A DNA stretch of 64,000 nt from Conus ventricosus (GCA_018398815.1 CM031595.1:136396717-136460716), one strand, 5' to 3'. Numbered from the stretch's first letter, positions 1 to 11,505 are shown. The notes: generated by a model from the sequence alone, not told the origin. Numbers and translations: made by a program.

Positions 1-212
1 AGTAAGTTGCAGCTTTTTTTTTCCTTTCAAAATTATCACTTTTGTGTTCGGCTCATAGTACGCTGTTCATCGATGGTGATTTGTTTTTTTTTACCTTAAC
101 ATTATGACACTAAATACGTACTGATTTTCACCAGATTAACGGTTATTAATATTACCTAGAATGTTGGAGAAAGAGAGCAGCAAAGTCGGGAGGAGGGAGA
201 AAGAGAGAGAAG

Positions 213-213
<1 letters not shown>

Positions 214-244
<31 letters not shown>
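214..244 (+). repeat. Poly-G tract (31 G)
   Basis: An uninterrupted run of 31 G follows a purine-rich AGAGA stretch. It could form G-quadruplexes and its length is uncertain in any assembly. Confidence 0.9.
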
Positions 245-245
<1 letters not shown>

Positions 246-498
246 GCTATTATAAGAAATGGCCGAGTGGAGTGTTTTCAAGATGACTGGTCGTTTTTAG
301 AACAGGAAAAGAGAATCGAGAATCGAAAGAGAAAAAAATTGTTCCCGAATTGATGAGTATCCAAAACCGGTCACTAGTTTTCATTATTTCTGAGGCTAAA
401 AGTAGTCTTATTCTTGTTTGTGTCAAAATTTAGTAAAATGTAATCAACCGTATAATTTGTCACTCCGTGTCCAATTGTCGAGTAGAAACTTCTTTGTG

Positions 499-499
<1 letters not shown>

Positions 500-565
<66 letters not shown>
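500..565 (+). repeat. (GT)n microsatellite
   Basis: Uninterrupted GT dinucleotides for about 66 bases. Cysteine/valine and histidine/threonine reading frames across it are artefacts. Confidence 0.95.
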
Positions 566-568
<3 letters not shown>

Positions 569-698
569 TGTTTGTTTCGGGTTCTTTTGTGTGTATTTTT
601 TAGTTTGTTTGTGGTGAAGAAGTGATTTCATTGTGCCTATATTGTAATTGTAAAGCCCACACCCGGCAAGTGGCTTAGAGAATTAAACGTGATGTTTG

Positions 699-719
699 CT
701 TGCTCTCTCTCTCTCCTCT

Positions 720-750
<31 letters not shown>

Positions 751-882
751 GTTGTTTATTGTGGATGTTGCACGGTTTATGTCCCTTTTTTCTTAGAGCA
801 GGATGTGAAGGTTTCATGCGCTTATTCTTTTCCCTCAAAAAAAAAAAAAAAAAAAAAATCGTTCGGTTTTCTGTCTGTCTGA

Positions 883-955
<73 letters not shown>

Positions 956-966
956 AGAGAGAGAGA
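699..966 (+). repeat. (CT)n tracts with A22 run and CT/GA fold-back
   Basis: Two (CT)n blocks (699-752 and about 879-953) flank a short unique segment and a 22-base A run (838-859). The second block runs straight into GAGAGA (952-966), so the junction can fold back on itself. Confidence 0.9.
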
Positions 967-1135
967 ACGAACGAATGAGAGAGCCGTAAAATACCATCTG
1001 GGTTGGGCATTGAATGATTGGATGTAACTGATACGTCGGTTGGCGCCACATGGTTGTTTATTGTGGATATTGTCGTGCTGTTTATGCCCCTTGGCCACGT
1101 GTTGATAGCTGTAGCCTCTGCCGCGGTGTTGGCTG

Positions 1136-1154
1136 CCCCCCCCCCCCCCCCCCC
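1136..1154 (+). repeat. Poly-C tract (19 C)
   Basis: A run of 19 C followed by C-rich ACC/CCT sequence to about 1180. Confidence 0.9.
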
Positions 1155-1736
1155 ACCACCACCCTCACCCTCACCCCCTTCCTTGTTTTAAGCAATTAGT
1201 GTATTAGCAGTGCCATGGACTCGATCTGATTAATCAATATATTGCGAGTGCTCATGGGCACAGATGATGGTGGTAATGGTGCTGGTGCTTGTGTTGCTGC
1301 ATATGTTTTTGTTTGGTTGGTTGTTGTTGTTTTTTTTTGTTTTTTTTTTTTGTTATTGTAACTGCTTCTACTGCTGTAAAAGACACTGCTGCTGCTGCTG
1401 TTTTTTTTTTTTTTTTTTTTTTTTCAAATACTCCTGTTGTTGGTGTAAATATTGCATCTGTTGCTGTTCTTCAGACTGCTTTTCTTAATATTGCTTCTGC
1501 TTTCTTTTTTTTCAATTCTGCTTCTGTTGTCGTCGTTGTTGTATCTCCTGTTTGTTATTTATGCACCTTCTGTTGCCGCTGTTCTTAAGACTGTTTCTGC
1601 TAATGTTGTCTTTGATACTGATTCTCATGTTGTTAATATTGATTCTGCTGTTCTTAACACTGCTTCTGCTTTGGTTGTTGCTAATGCTCGTACTGCTTCT
1701 TCTGTTGTTGTTTTTAATGCATCTGACAGACACCAG

Positions 1737-1877
1737 CAGAAGCAGTATTAACTACAGCAAAAGAAAACAGTATTAACACCAACAGAAGCAGTTTTGACCA
1801 CAATAACATATTGTGATTAAAACTGCTTCTGTTGGTGTTAATACTGTTTTCTTTTGCTGTTGTTAATTCTACTTCTG
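1737..1877. repeat. Long near-perfect inverted repeat (hairpin)
   Basis: Arms of about 69 bases pair around position 1807 with a 3-base loop. The innermost part is CACAATA-ACA-TATTGTG. I see only a few mismatches per arm. The left arm carries the repeat core on the - strand and the right arm on the + strand, so the surrounding repeat is locally head to head. Confidence 0.85.
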
Positions 1878-2541
1878 TTGTTGTTCATACTGTTTCTGTT
1901 GCTATTTGCTAATTCTGCTTCTGTTGTTGTAAACATCACTTCTCCCACTGCTTTGGTAATACTGATTCTGTTGCTTTAATCGTAATGCTCCTGTTGTTAT
2001 CAGTACTGCTCCTGCTGCTGTTTTTTTTTGTTTTGTTTTTTAATGCTACTTTTGTGTCTGTTGTGAATAGTACTGCTTCTGTCTTTGTTAATGTTAGCCC
2101 TGTTGCAGTTTCTCCTGCTGTTTTTGTTTAACTCTGCTTCTGTTCTTGTTGTTCATACTGCTTCTGTAGCTGTTGTTCATACTGCGTTTGCTGCTGTTAA
2201 TACTGCTTCCGCTGTTCTTAATACTGCCCTTCTCCTGTTGTTGTTGACAGGAATGCTGTTACGATTATTGATACTGTTGTCTGTTATTTATAATACAGAT
2301 TCTGCTGCTGTTGCTAATCTGCTTTTGATCTTGTTGTGTATACTGCTTCTGTTGCCTTATTAATTCTGCTTCTCTCAATACTGCTTCTGCTGTACTTGTT
2401 CATATCGTTTTTCGTGCGGTTTTTAATATTGGTTCTGAAACTGTTTCCGTTTCTTTAGTTAACATTACTTCTATTGCTGGTGTTAACTATACTTTTCCTG
2501 CTAGGTTTGCTAATACTGCTTCTGTTGCTAGTGTTAAAACT

Positions 2542-2542
<1 letters not shown>

Positions 2543-2578
<36 letters not shown>
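2543..2578 (+). repeat. Poly-C tract (36 C)
   Basis: An uninterrupted run of 36 C just before the 48-bp array. Confidence 0.9.
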
Positions 2579-2700
2579 ACTGTTATTGTTAACGCTGCTT
2601 GTATTGCCGTTTTTAATTTGCCTCTTCTCTTGCTACTGAAAATTGCTTCTGTTGCCGTTATTAGAACTGTTTCTGCTTCCAGTTTGTTCATACTGCTGCT

Positions 2701-5590
2701 GTAGCAGTTAAAAATCCTGTTCGTCCTGCCGTTGTCAATACTGCTTCTGTAGCAGTTAAAAATCCTGTTCGTCCTGCCGTTGTCAATACTGCTTCTGTAG
2801 CAGTTAAAAATCCTGTTCGTCCTGCCGTTGTCAATACTGCTTCTGTAGCAGTTAAAAATCCTGTTCGTCCTGCCGTTGTCAATACTGCTTCTGTAGCAGT
2901 TAAAAATCCTGTTCGTCCTGCCGTTATCAATACTGCGTCTGTAGCAGTTTAAAAATCCTGTTCGTCCTGCCGTTATCAATACTGCTGCTGTAGCAGTTAA
3001 AAATCCTGTTCGTCCTGCCGTTGTCAATACTGCTTCTGTAGCAGTTAAAAATCCTGTTCGTCCTGCCGTTGTCAATACTGCTTCTGTAGCAGTTAAAAAT
3101 CCTGTTCGTCCTGCCGTTGTCAATACTGCTGCTGTAGCAGTTAAAAATCCTGTTCGTCCTGCCGTTGTCAATACTGCTGCTGTAGCAGTTAAAAATCCTG
3201 TTCGTCCTGCCGTTGTCAATACTGCTGCTGTAGCAGTTAAAAATCCTGTTCGTCCTGCCGTTGTCAATACTGCTGCTGTAGCAGTTAAAAATCCTGTTCG
3301 TCCTGCCGTTGTCAATACTGCTGCTGTAGCAGTTAAAAATCCTGTTCGTCCTGCCGTTGTCAATACTGCTGCTCTAGCAGTTAAAAATCCTGTTCGTCCT
3401 GCCGTTGTCAATACTGCTTCTGTAGCAGTTAAAAATCCTGTTCGTCCTGCCGTTGTCAATACTGCTTCTGTAGCAGTTAAAAATCCTGTTCGTCCTGCCG
3501 TTGTCAATACTGCTTCTGTAGCAGTTAAAAATCCTGTTCGTCCTGCCGTTGTCAATACTGCTGCTGTAGCAGTTAAAAATCCTGTTCGTCCTGCCGTTAT
3601 CAATACTGCTGCTGTAGCAGTTAAAAATCCTGTTCGTCCTGCCGTTATCAATACTGCTTCTGTAGCAGTTAAAAATCCTGTTCGTCCTGCCGTTATCAAT
3701 ACTGCTTCTGTAGCAGTTAAAAATCCTGTTCGTCCTGCCGTTATCAATACTGCTTCTGTAGCAGTTAAAAATCCTGTTCGTCCTGCCGTTGTCAATACTG
3801 CTGCTGTAGCAGTTAAAAATCCTGTTCGTCCTGCCGTTGTCAATACTGCTTCTGTAGCAGTTAAAAATCCTGTTCGTCCTGCCGTTGTCAATACTGCTTC
3901 TGTAGCAGTTAAAAATCCTGTTCGTCCTGCCGTTGTCAATACTGCTTCTGTGGCAGTTAAAAATCCTGTTCGTCCTGCCGTTGTCAATACTGCTGCTGTA
4001 GCAGTTAAAAATCCTGTTCGTCCTGCCGTTGTCAATACTGCTTCTGTAGCAGTTAAAAATCCTGTTCGTCCTGCCGTTGTCAATACTGCTTCTGTAGCAG
4101 TTAAAAATCCTGTTCGTCCTGCCGTTGTCAATACTGCTTCTGTAGCAGTTAAAAATCCTGTTCGTCCTGCCGTTGTCAATACTGCTGCTGTAGCAGTTAA
4201 AAATCCTGTTCGTCCTGCCGTTGTCAATACTGCTTCTGTAGCAGTTAAAAATCCTGTTCGTCCTGCCGTTATCAATACTGCTGCTGTAGCAGTTAAAAAT
4301 CCTGTTCGTCCTGCCGTTGTCAATACTGCTTCTGTAGCAGTTAAAAATCCTGTTCGTCCTGCCGTTATCAATACTGCTTCTGTAGCAGTTAAAAATCCTG
4401 TTCGTCCTGCCGTTGTCAATACTGCTTCTGTAGCAGTTAAAAATCCTGTTCGTCCTGCCGTTATCAATACTGCTTCTGTAGCAGTTAAAAATCCTGTTCG
4501 TCCTGCCGTTGTCAATACTGCTGCTGTAGCAGTTAAAAATCCTGTTCGTCCTGCCGTTGTCAATACTGCTGCTGTAGCAGTTAAAAATCCTGTTCGTCCT
4601 GCCGTTGTCAATACTGCTTCTGTAGCAGTTAAAAATCCTGTTCGTCCTGCCGTTATCAATACTGCTTCTGTAGCAGTTAAAAATCCTGTTCGTCCTGCCG
4701 TTGTCAATACTGCTGCTGTAGCAGTTAAAAATCCTGTTCGTCCTGCCGTTGTCAATACTGCTTCTGTAGCAGTTAAAAATCCTGTTCGTCCTGCCGTTGT
4801 CAATACTGCTTCTGTAGCAGTTAAAAATCCTGTTCGTCCTGCCGTTAATCAATACTGCTTCTGTAGCAGTTAAAAATCCTGTTCGTCCTGCCGTTGTCAA
4901 TACTGCTTCTGTAGCAGTTAAAAATCCTGTTCGTCCTGCCGTTGTCAATACTGCTTCTGTAGCAGTTAAAAATCCTGTTCGTCCTGCCGTTGTCAATACT
5001 GCTTCTGTAGCAGTTAAAAATCCTGTTCGTCCTGCCGTTGTCAATACTGCTTCTGTAGCAGTTAAAAATCCTGTTCGTCCTGCCGTTGTCAATACTGCTT
5101 CTGTAGCAGTTAAAAATCCTGTTCGTCCTGCCGTTATCAATACTGCTTCTGTAGCAGTTAAAAATCCTGTTCGTCCTGCCGTTGTCAATACTGCTTCTGT
5201 AGCAGTTAAAAATCCTGTTCGTCCTGCCGTTATCAATACTGCTTCTGTAGCAGTTAAAAATCCTGTTCGTCCTGCCGTTATCAATACTGCTTCTGTAGCA
5301 GTTAAAAATCCTGTTCGTCCTGCCGTTATCAATACTGCTTCTGTAGCAGTTAAAAATCCTGTTCGTCCTGCCGTTGTCAATACTGCTTCTGTAGCAGTTA
5401 AAAATCCTGTTCGTCCTGCCGTTGTCAATACTGCTTCTGTAGCAGTTAAAAATCCTGTTCGTCCTGCCGTTATCAATACTGCTTCTGTAGCAGTTAAAAA
5501 TCCTGTTCGTCCTGCCGTTATCAATACTGCTGCTGTAGCAGTTAAAAATCCTGTTCGTCCTGCCGTTATCAATACTGCTTCTGCTGCTGG
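2701..5590 (+). repeat. 48-bp minisatellite, about 60 copies
   Basis: The unit starts gtagcagttaaaaatcc, continues tgttcgtcctgccgtt and ends rtcaatactgctkct. Nearly all variation lies at two positions (G or A before tcaata, and T or G in the last triplet), so the array is very homogeneous. Because 48 is a multiple of 3, both strands stay open for hundreds of codons. One-base insertions near 2950 and 4846 shift the frame, so two different long antisense frames result. There is no codon-use or domain evidence for a gene. The unit divides into two 24-base halves that match at 13 of 24 positions, suggesting a dimerised older monomer. Confidence 0.95.
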
Positions 5591-5901
5591 TGTTTGATTC
5601 TGGTTTTTCTGTTTTCTGTCAACGATTCTGCCGCTGATACTGCTTTTGCTATTGTTAGTTTGCTGCAGATTTAAAGCTGTTTTGTTCTTCTTGCCGTTGT
5701 TTTTGTTGTTGCTGCTGTTGTTGTTGTTGTTGTTTTTTCTGTGTGTTTTTTTTTTTTTTTTTTGGGGGGGGGGCTTTTTAGACACAGCCATTCAATTGTT
5801 ATTGTTATTGTTGTTTCATTGTCGTCGTTGTTTTTTGTGCATTTCACACACGGCCATTCATTGACCTGTCTTATGGTTCCTCTGTGTCTGCTGTCCACCA
5901 G

Positions 5902-6101
5902 AATCGTTCGCAACAAGGCCAACGACCGCGCGCGGTCTACGTCTCCCAGGGACCAGGGGGACAGCAACCACGTGGGGGCCGAACTGCCCGTGGTCAGCCA
6001 GAGCTCGCCCTCGCCGGTCGTTGACCAGCAGAGACCCGGACACACCATCTCCGACATCATCAAGACCCCCAGCGGCAAGAGGCGCAGTGACCAGGAGGGA
6101 G
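5902..6101 (+). CDS. Pax2/5/8: Pax2/5/8 exon: paired-domain C-terminus and octapeptide-like motif
   Basis: Pax2/5/8 proteins are DNA-binding developmental regulators acting in the nucleus. This exon begins after a CAG acceptor with the last base of an Arg codon and reads RIVRNKAND, the end of the paired domain (vertebrate counterpart RIIRTK). A Ser/Pro/Gln-rich linker follows. HTISDIIK (6041-6064) sits where the family has the octapeptide YSIxGILG, a Groucho/TLE-binding motif. KTPSGKRRSDQEG after it matches the family's basic stretch ending KRKRDEG. The exon ends in phase 1 at a GTGGGT donor. The octapeptide keeps the hydrophobic spacing but lacks the usual Tyr and Gly residues. The preceding paired-domain exons are outside the window. 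Confidence 0.9.
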
Positions 6102-6234
6102 GTGGGTGGGGTGGCTGTATGGGCAGCTCGATGTTGGGTATGTAGAGTGCCTGCGTGTCTAAGGGGGAGTGGGCGGTTCTTTTTGTCAGTGTATCTGTGC
6201 TTCTTTTGTTGATTTCTATTTGTCAGACTGTCTG

Positions 6235-6252
6235 TCTGTCTGCTTCTGTCTG

Positions 6253-6288
<36 letters not shown>

Positions 6289-6559
6289 GCGTGCGTGAGC
6301 GCACTTTGTGTGTGTGTGTCTGTCTGTCTGTCCGTGTGTCTCTTTGTCAGTGCGCGCGCACGTGCGGGCGTGCTGGTGTTTCGATATTGTATTGAATCAT
6401 CGGTTTACTGTACTGAATCATCGGTTCGTCGGTTGATGATTTTCAGTTAGTCGGTGTTTGGCGCATTTCATTCGTCACTTCCACATATCTTTCGCCTGAC
6501 AGAGAGAAACGTTGCGTCTTCATATCTCTCTTTTCCTCTCTCTCTCTCTCTCTCTCTCT

Positions 6560-6648
<89 letters not shown>
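6235..6648 (+). repeat. (CT)n, TGTC and (CT)n(CA)n microsatellites
   Basis: TCTG/TC repeats occupy 6235-6345. A compound (CT)n then (CA)n block occupies 6531-6648, about 430 bases after the donor at 6102. Confidence 0.9.
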
Positions 6649-7168
6649 CTCGCCCGCCATGCCTCTCTTTTTCGCTTTGTCTCATTCATTAATTTTGAAT
6701 TACTAAAAACATTTCTGTCCCTGTCAGTCGCGCGCGCGCACGAGAAAGGGAGAGAGAGAGAGTTGGGGAGGGGGGGGGGGAGATAGAGGGAGAGAGATAA
6801 GAACTCAACGGCGGCTGCAGTAACTACTTGGAACTTGAAAGTTATGAGGTCGGCAGACGATGTATTTGATACCAGCACTTGCCCACCCGACCTGCAACAG
6901 TATCAAAGAACACATCACGGCGCAGTGATCTCCAAAGGGGGGATAAATCTATCGGTGGTTGCGGAAAAGGAAGATTACTTACTCCCAAGACGTCTGCTCG
7001 GTATTTAAAGAGGAGGTCCTGGACCCTCTCAGCTATTCAGGTGGTGAGGACTGCAGTCATCAGTCGGCGCTCTGTGGACACACATCGCCACGTCTCCCCT
7101 CTCCCGACGTAGACAATCAAACTGTGTGTCACCCACCCTTGGGATCGCCAACAGCTTAATGTCCCCCG

Positions 7169-7191
7169 CCCCCCCCCCCCCCCCCCCCCCC
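7169..7191 (+). repeat. Poly-C tract (23 C)
   Basis: A run of 23 C within a C-rich segment (7160-7260). Confidence 0.9.
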
Positions 7192-7259
7192 TTTTCCCAC
7201 GCCCGTCAATGGTCCCCCGGCTTCCCTCCCCCCCTCCCCTCCCCACTCGCGCCCTCCCC

Positions 7260-7830
7260 ACATGCTATGTGATGCTTAACTTTTATTTTAGCCTGCAGTC
7301 TGGGGGTATTTTTTTCTCCCCCATTTCATCCCCCCATCAGCCTGCTTTTGCCCAGGTCGAGCCCTCACTGAGGCGCGACCGCCGCCCAAAAGCTCTAATG
7401 CCCCCATCTCCATTAGCGGAGACGGACTTCAATAAGTGATAAAGAGCCTTCTTCCCCACAAGACGAAGGCTACGAGCCTTTTGGGGGGGGGGGGAGGATC
7501 CCCCGCCTCTTGAGCGAAGCCTTACTTTAACGGCAGTTTAATCACGAAAATTGACTCGATTCGCGGACAAATATCCGCCTCAATTATTCATGCGAGCGGA
7601 GAGTTTGCGCTGTGGTGATGCTGCGAGGAACAGAGAGCCCCCGGATCCCTGATGAACGGACGATGGCGATTTATCGGGGCCCTGGGTGAGTGGGAATACT
7701 TTAGCAGTTGTCAGCGATAGTTGGCGGATCACCTCCTCTTCCCCGGCGCTTTGGCCGGCACCATGCATTTTAATCTTGATTTTCCGATTAACCTCACATG
7801 CACAATAGCGGCACAGCACCAAATTCAGTC
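7260..7830. promoter_or_regulatory. Candidate intronic regulatory island
   Basis: A repeat-poor, CpG-containing stretch with several homeodomain-type AT cores (caattattcatg near 7580, gcagtttaatcacg near 7535, ccgattaacc near 7787) between repeat-rich flanks. It has no ORF of interest. Composition alone suggests a conserved non-coding element of the Pax gene. I have no conservation data. Confidence 0.3.
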
Positions 7831-8149
7831 ATTTTCTAAAGTTTGGTGGCTGAGCACGATTGCACGGATGTTATGTCAGGAATGGGGTGGTGGTTGTTCT
7901 CTGGTTGAGACAGACAGACAGACAGAGTGGGGGAAACGAGTAGAATACACAATTAATTCTATGGGATCTCCTGACACCTCTCAATTTGTGGGGAGTCCCG
8001 TTTGACGACCTTAGATTGCACCGGCTGATCCTCGTAGGTTGGCTTGTCGTTACCAACTGATGATCACCATCGTTTAGGGGTAGCCTTCCTTCCAGCCATG
8101 AAGGCTCTTGGTTAATAAAAGAAAAATGAATAAAAACCGCGCGCGTCCG

Positions 8150-8206
8150 CGTTCACACACACAGACACGCACGCACGCACACACACGCGCGCGCGCGCGC
8201 ACACAC

Positions 8207-8273
<67 letters not shown>

Positions 8274-8390
8274 GCGCGCGCCCACGCACACTCGCACACA
8301 CGCATGCACACACACATACACCACATACACACACACACACACGCACAAACACGCGCGCGCGCGCACGCACGCACACGCACACAATCGATG
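8150..8390 (+). repeat. (CA)n/(CG)n compound repeat
   Basis: Long CA runs alternate with CGCG blocks such as 8259-8280. Alternating purine-pyrimidine sequence of this kind can adopt Z-DNA. Confidence 0.9.
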
Positions 8391-8639
8391 TGGTCTGCAT
8401 CCATTTCTGCATACGAGGATGAAGAAAAAATGTAACAGAAAAGCTATTTTAATGAATAGAGTATAATGATTTTCCCCCCCAAACAACAGGAAATTTGTTT
8501 TTCTTTATTCAATTACTTTCAAGCATAAACTAGAGCAACATGGCTAATGGGTAAAGTTATCTCTCAGAAGAGACGGAGAGACAATGAAGGAACTGGCGGA
8601 GAACCCGATGTGGTGGCCTACCCAATACTAAAGTGACAC

Positions 8640-8765
8640 CGACAGAGCGAACAACGCATTAAGATAGACAGACAGCGTGCCAACTTTTGTATTGGGGATC
8701 GAACTCAGAACCGTCGGAACGCGATTCCTGCGCTCGAAGACGTGAGCGGTGCTGGCGATTCTATT
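8640..8765 (-). repeat. Possible tRNA-derived SINE fragment
   Basis: On the - strand, ggttctgagttcgatcccc resembles the B box and T-arm of a tRNA. I see no clear A box and no second copy in the window. Confidence 0.25.
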
Positions 8766-8974
8766 CATTCTTCTTGCACATCCAAACAAAGCTCTGTCAT
8801 AGCGCACAGACAGAAAAGTGTGACTTGCAAAGAAAGGTACCTGACATGAAATCTAGCTGACAGTCACGTGCAGCTTTCCTTCCAGGAAAGGGACCTGGCC
8901 ATCAGGTACAAACGGCTACCGAGGCTTTTCGCATGCTCCTGCCAATCTGCAAAATGAAGTAGTACAGAGTGGAA

Positions 8975-9995
8975 TGGTAGGAAGGACTGAAACAAGGTAC
9001 AATTTGAAGGTAGACTGGTACTCGGTGGAATCTGAAGGCGGATTTGTATTCGGTAAGACGTGAAGAGAAACTGGTTTTCGGAGGGATGTGAAGATAAACT
9101 GGTTTTCGGTGGGATGTGAAGATAAACTGGTTTTCGGGGATGTGAAATTGAATTGGTTTTCGGTGGGATGTGAAGATAAATTGGTTTTCGGTGGATGTGA
9201 AGATGAATTGGTTTTTAGAGGGATGTGAAGATAAATTGGTTTTCGGAGGATGTGAAGATAAATTGGTTTTCGGAGGGATGTGAAGATAAATTGGTTTTCG
9301 GTGGGACGTGAAGATAAACTGGTTTTCGGATGAATGTGAAGATAAACTGGTTTCGGTGGAATTTGAAGAAAATTTGGTACAAGGTAGAAAGTGGCGATAG
9401 CTTTGTATTTGGTGGAAAGTGAAACTGCTAGTCGGTTGAATGAGTAGATAGATTACTTGGTAGAGAGTGAGGATAGATTGGTACTCAGTGAATGTGAAGA
9501 TAGGTTTGTATTCGTTGAATGTGAAGGCAGACTGGTACTTGGTGGAATATGAAGGTAGATTAGTGCTCGGTGGAATGTGACGCTAAGCGGTGGAGGATTG
9601 GGATGGATAGCTACACAAAGTGGAATAGCAAGATGGATTTGTACAGTGTAGAGAGTAAAGATGGATTCGTGCATCGGAGCTTGAAAAAGGATAGGCACAT
9701 AATGATAGGAATATCAGTATGAATCAGTAGTACATAGGAATATTCGGATGGATTGGTATACTTAGGTATCAAGATGGACTGGTACACTAAAACATCAAGA
9801 TAGTTTGGTACACTAAAATATCAAGATGGTTTGGTACAATGTATCAGGATAGATTGGTACAGCGGACTGTCTACAAAGATTGGTACAGTGGAGTATCAAA
9901 ATGGATTGGTACAGTGGAGTATTAAGACAGTATAGTAAACTATCAGGATGGATTAGCAGAGTACCAAGATGGATTGGTAAACAACAGAGTGGACA
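8975..9995 (+). repeat. Degenerate ~28-bp minisatellite with drifting unit
   Basis: Units like gatgtgaagataaactgg followed by ttttcggtgg repeat from about 9050 to 9370. The unit changes gradually to the right, through ggaatgtgaaggtagattgg to atcaagatggattggtaca with a shorter period. Divergence is high, so the array is old. Confidence 0.8.
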
Positions 9996-10309
9996 CACTT
10001 TATCTTCAGTCAGCATGATCGTTGTTGAAGAAGAACCTGTATCAGAGTACAAAAGAAAACAGTGGTCCGACTCATAGCCAAAGGCTGCAGGTTAACGGGT
10101 TTCCAAATCAACATGTTACCAAGTGTCAGTATCCAAAGGTCACAAGGGCGACCAACAGATGCCGCGCAGCAGCCGAGTGCTTCAGAAAGACGGACAGACA
10201 AACATAGTTTGTCTCGGTGGACACTTAGAGACTTAGCACGGTAGTCACTCCGACGGCCCGTGACACAAGCGTTTCGTCAACAGAGGTGACGCGCTCCATC
10301 ATGTCCCCT

Positions 10310-10392
10310 GTCTGCTGCCTGCCAGCCTGTCTGCCTGCCAGCCTGCCAGCCTGTCTGCCTGCCCGTCTGTCTGCCTGTCTCTGAGGCCTGCC
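10310..10392 (+). repeat. CTGCCTGYCAGC short tandem repeat
   Basis: Repeats of ctgcctgccagcctgt give translated Ala/Gly/Arg/Gln strings on the other strand. No gene is supported. Confidence 0.8.
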
Positions 10393-11284
10393 TGTCGCAC
10401 CAGACAGCTCTCTACCCACACGGGACCTGGCGTCCATCCGGTTCTACTGCATCAATAACTGGGGCTTCCATGCGCGTGACGCCACTGTCTGTCAATATAC
10501 AAAAGAAGATTTTCCCTCGCGCGATCCTCCGACAGCACGCGATTGTGTTTCATTTAGGGAGGACAGCAACTCGGACGAAAAGCTACTGCAGAATCGGGTA
10601 GCCACCCGACGTTAATGATTTTTTTCAAATGATTTTTTTTCATTCTATGAAATTTTCATAATGAAAAAAAAAAAGTGTTTAATGTGGCTGAAATACAATA
10701 CCTTCTGTGAACGCTCATGACAACAGAGCTGACATGTCCGTGTTATGAACAGTTTCTGAGAGAAAAAAAGACGGGTATGAAAATAGGAAAGGCTGGGGCT
10801 TTTTTTTTTTTTAATGTAGAATAGTCATTCGCCATTGCGCTCACGATCGAGCTAACAGACGGAAAAGGGTCTGCTGCGATAATACTATAAACGACAATTC
10901 GGGAATTGACCGTTATTGAACATTGGCAACGGGGAAATCTTTTTTCTCACGCAGTGTGGGACTGGAGCATCCACTGTCTTGTGTAATGTTTCCGAGTGTA
11001 AGTCAAAGAGAGGTAATATGCAAGATATTTGATTCAGGATCGGCTGTGACAGAAGAGTTTTTGTTGTGGACGAGAGAATTCAGTTGTTCGATTTGCTGTC
11101 AGTTTATCTGCGTCAAGTGCGTTGACAGAAACCCATTCTAGCATAATACATCATGCCAAAAGTTTAGTTTGACACACTCATAGTGTTTCCCTTCAGTTCA
11201 AAACAAATTTTCCAAGTTATCTTCATTGTAAAAAGAAAGAAAGGTGTACATGCAGTCCTTTTCTGCCCCTACATTTTCTTCTCC

Positions 11285-11505
11285 GGCGCCAAGGAGGTTA
11301 TTTTTCACCTGCATTTTTCGGTTGATCGGTTTGTCTGTCTGTCCACAAGCTTACACACAAAACTACCAAACCGATTAAAACTATTCTTGGTAGAAAGATG
11401 GGACGTGACAAAGGACGAACACGTCAAAGGCTGATGCGAATTCGTGACGCTGATTGGGATCAGATGACGGATCCAAGATCCGTTTGGCATGATTATGACG
11501 ACAGT
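11285..11505 (+). repeat. Dispersed repeat, copy 1
   Basis: It starts near ccaaggaggttattttt and includes a TTTGTCTGTCTG stretch, an aagcttacacacaaaact segment and ggatccaagatccg. These blocks recur in the same order at 18380-18605 and, inverted, at 19035-19375. I recognise the general pattern of a repeat family common in animal genomes (GGCGGAGGTCTGCGCTCT end) but cannot name it. The copy is diverged and incomplete. Confidence 0.6.

Larger units (their letters stand above)
1260..2697 (+). repeat. Degenerate CTG/GTT-rich tandem repeat, older relative of the 48-bp array
   Basis: The core aatactgcttctg recurs at irregular intervals, often near 24 bases, mixed with GTT and GCT triplets and T runs. 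The same core occurs in every unit of the array that starts at 2701. I read this stretch as a diverged earlier generation of that array. It is interrupted by a fold-back (1737-1877) and a 36-base C run. Open frames here translate to biased leucine, valine or alanine strings and are not credible genes. Confidence 0.7.
1..5901 (+). other. Intron upstream of the Pax2/5/8 octapeptide exon (5' part outside window)
   Basis: This is non-coding sequence ending in a 3' splice site whose CAG occupies 5899-5901. It is almost entirely low-complexity: poly-G, (GT)n, (CT)n, a degenerate CTG/GTT-rich repeat and a 48-bp minisatellite, each listed separately. Positions 1-213, 245-499, 566-698, 967-1135 and 5591-5901 show no recognisable gene or element apart from short T, G and GTT runs near 5700-5775. 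The exon or exons encoding most of the paired domain must lie before position 1. Confidence 0.7.

Noticed and set aside
2455..5791. Two antisense open frames of 782 and 805 codons and a sense frame of 307 codons over the 48-bp array
   Set aside because: They exist because the period is divisible by 3. The frame type switches at single-base insertions, no start context, splice structure or domain is present, and the array lies in an intron.
8074..8486. Cys/Val/Arg or His/Thr frames over (CA)n/(CG)n, and similar frames at other microsatellites
   Set aside because: Translations of dinucleotide repeats only.
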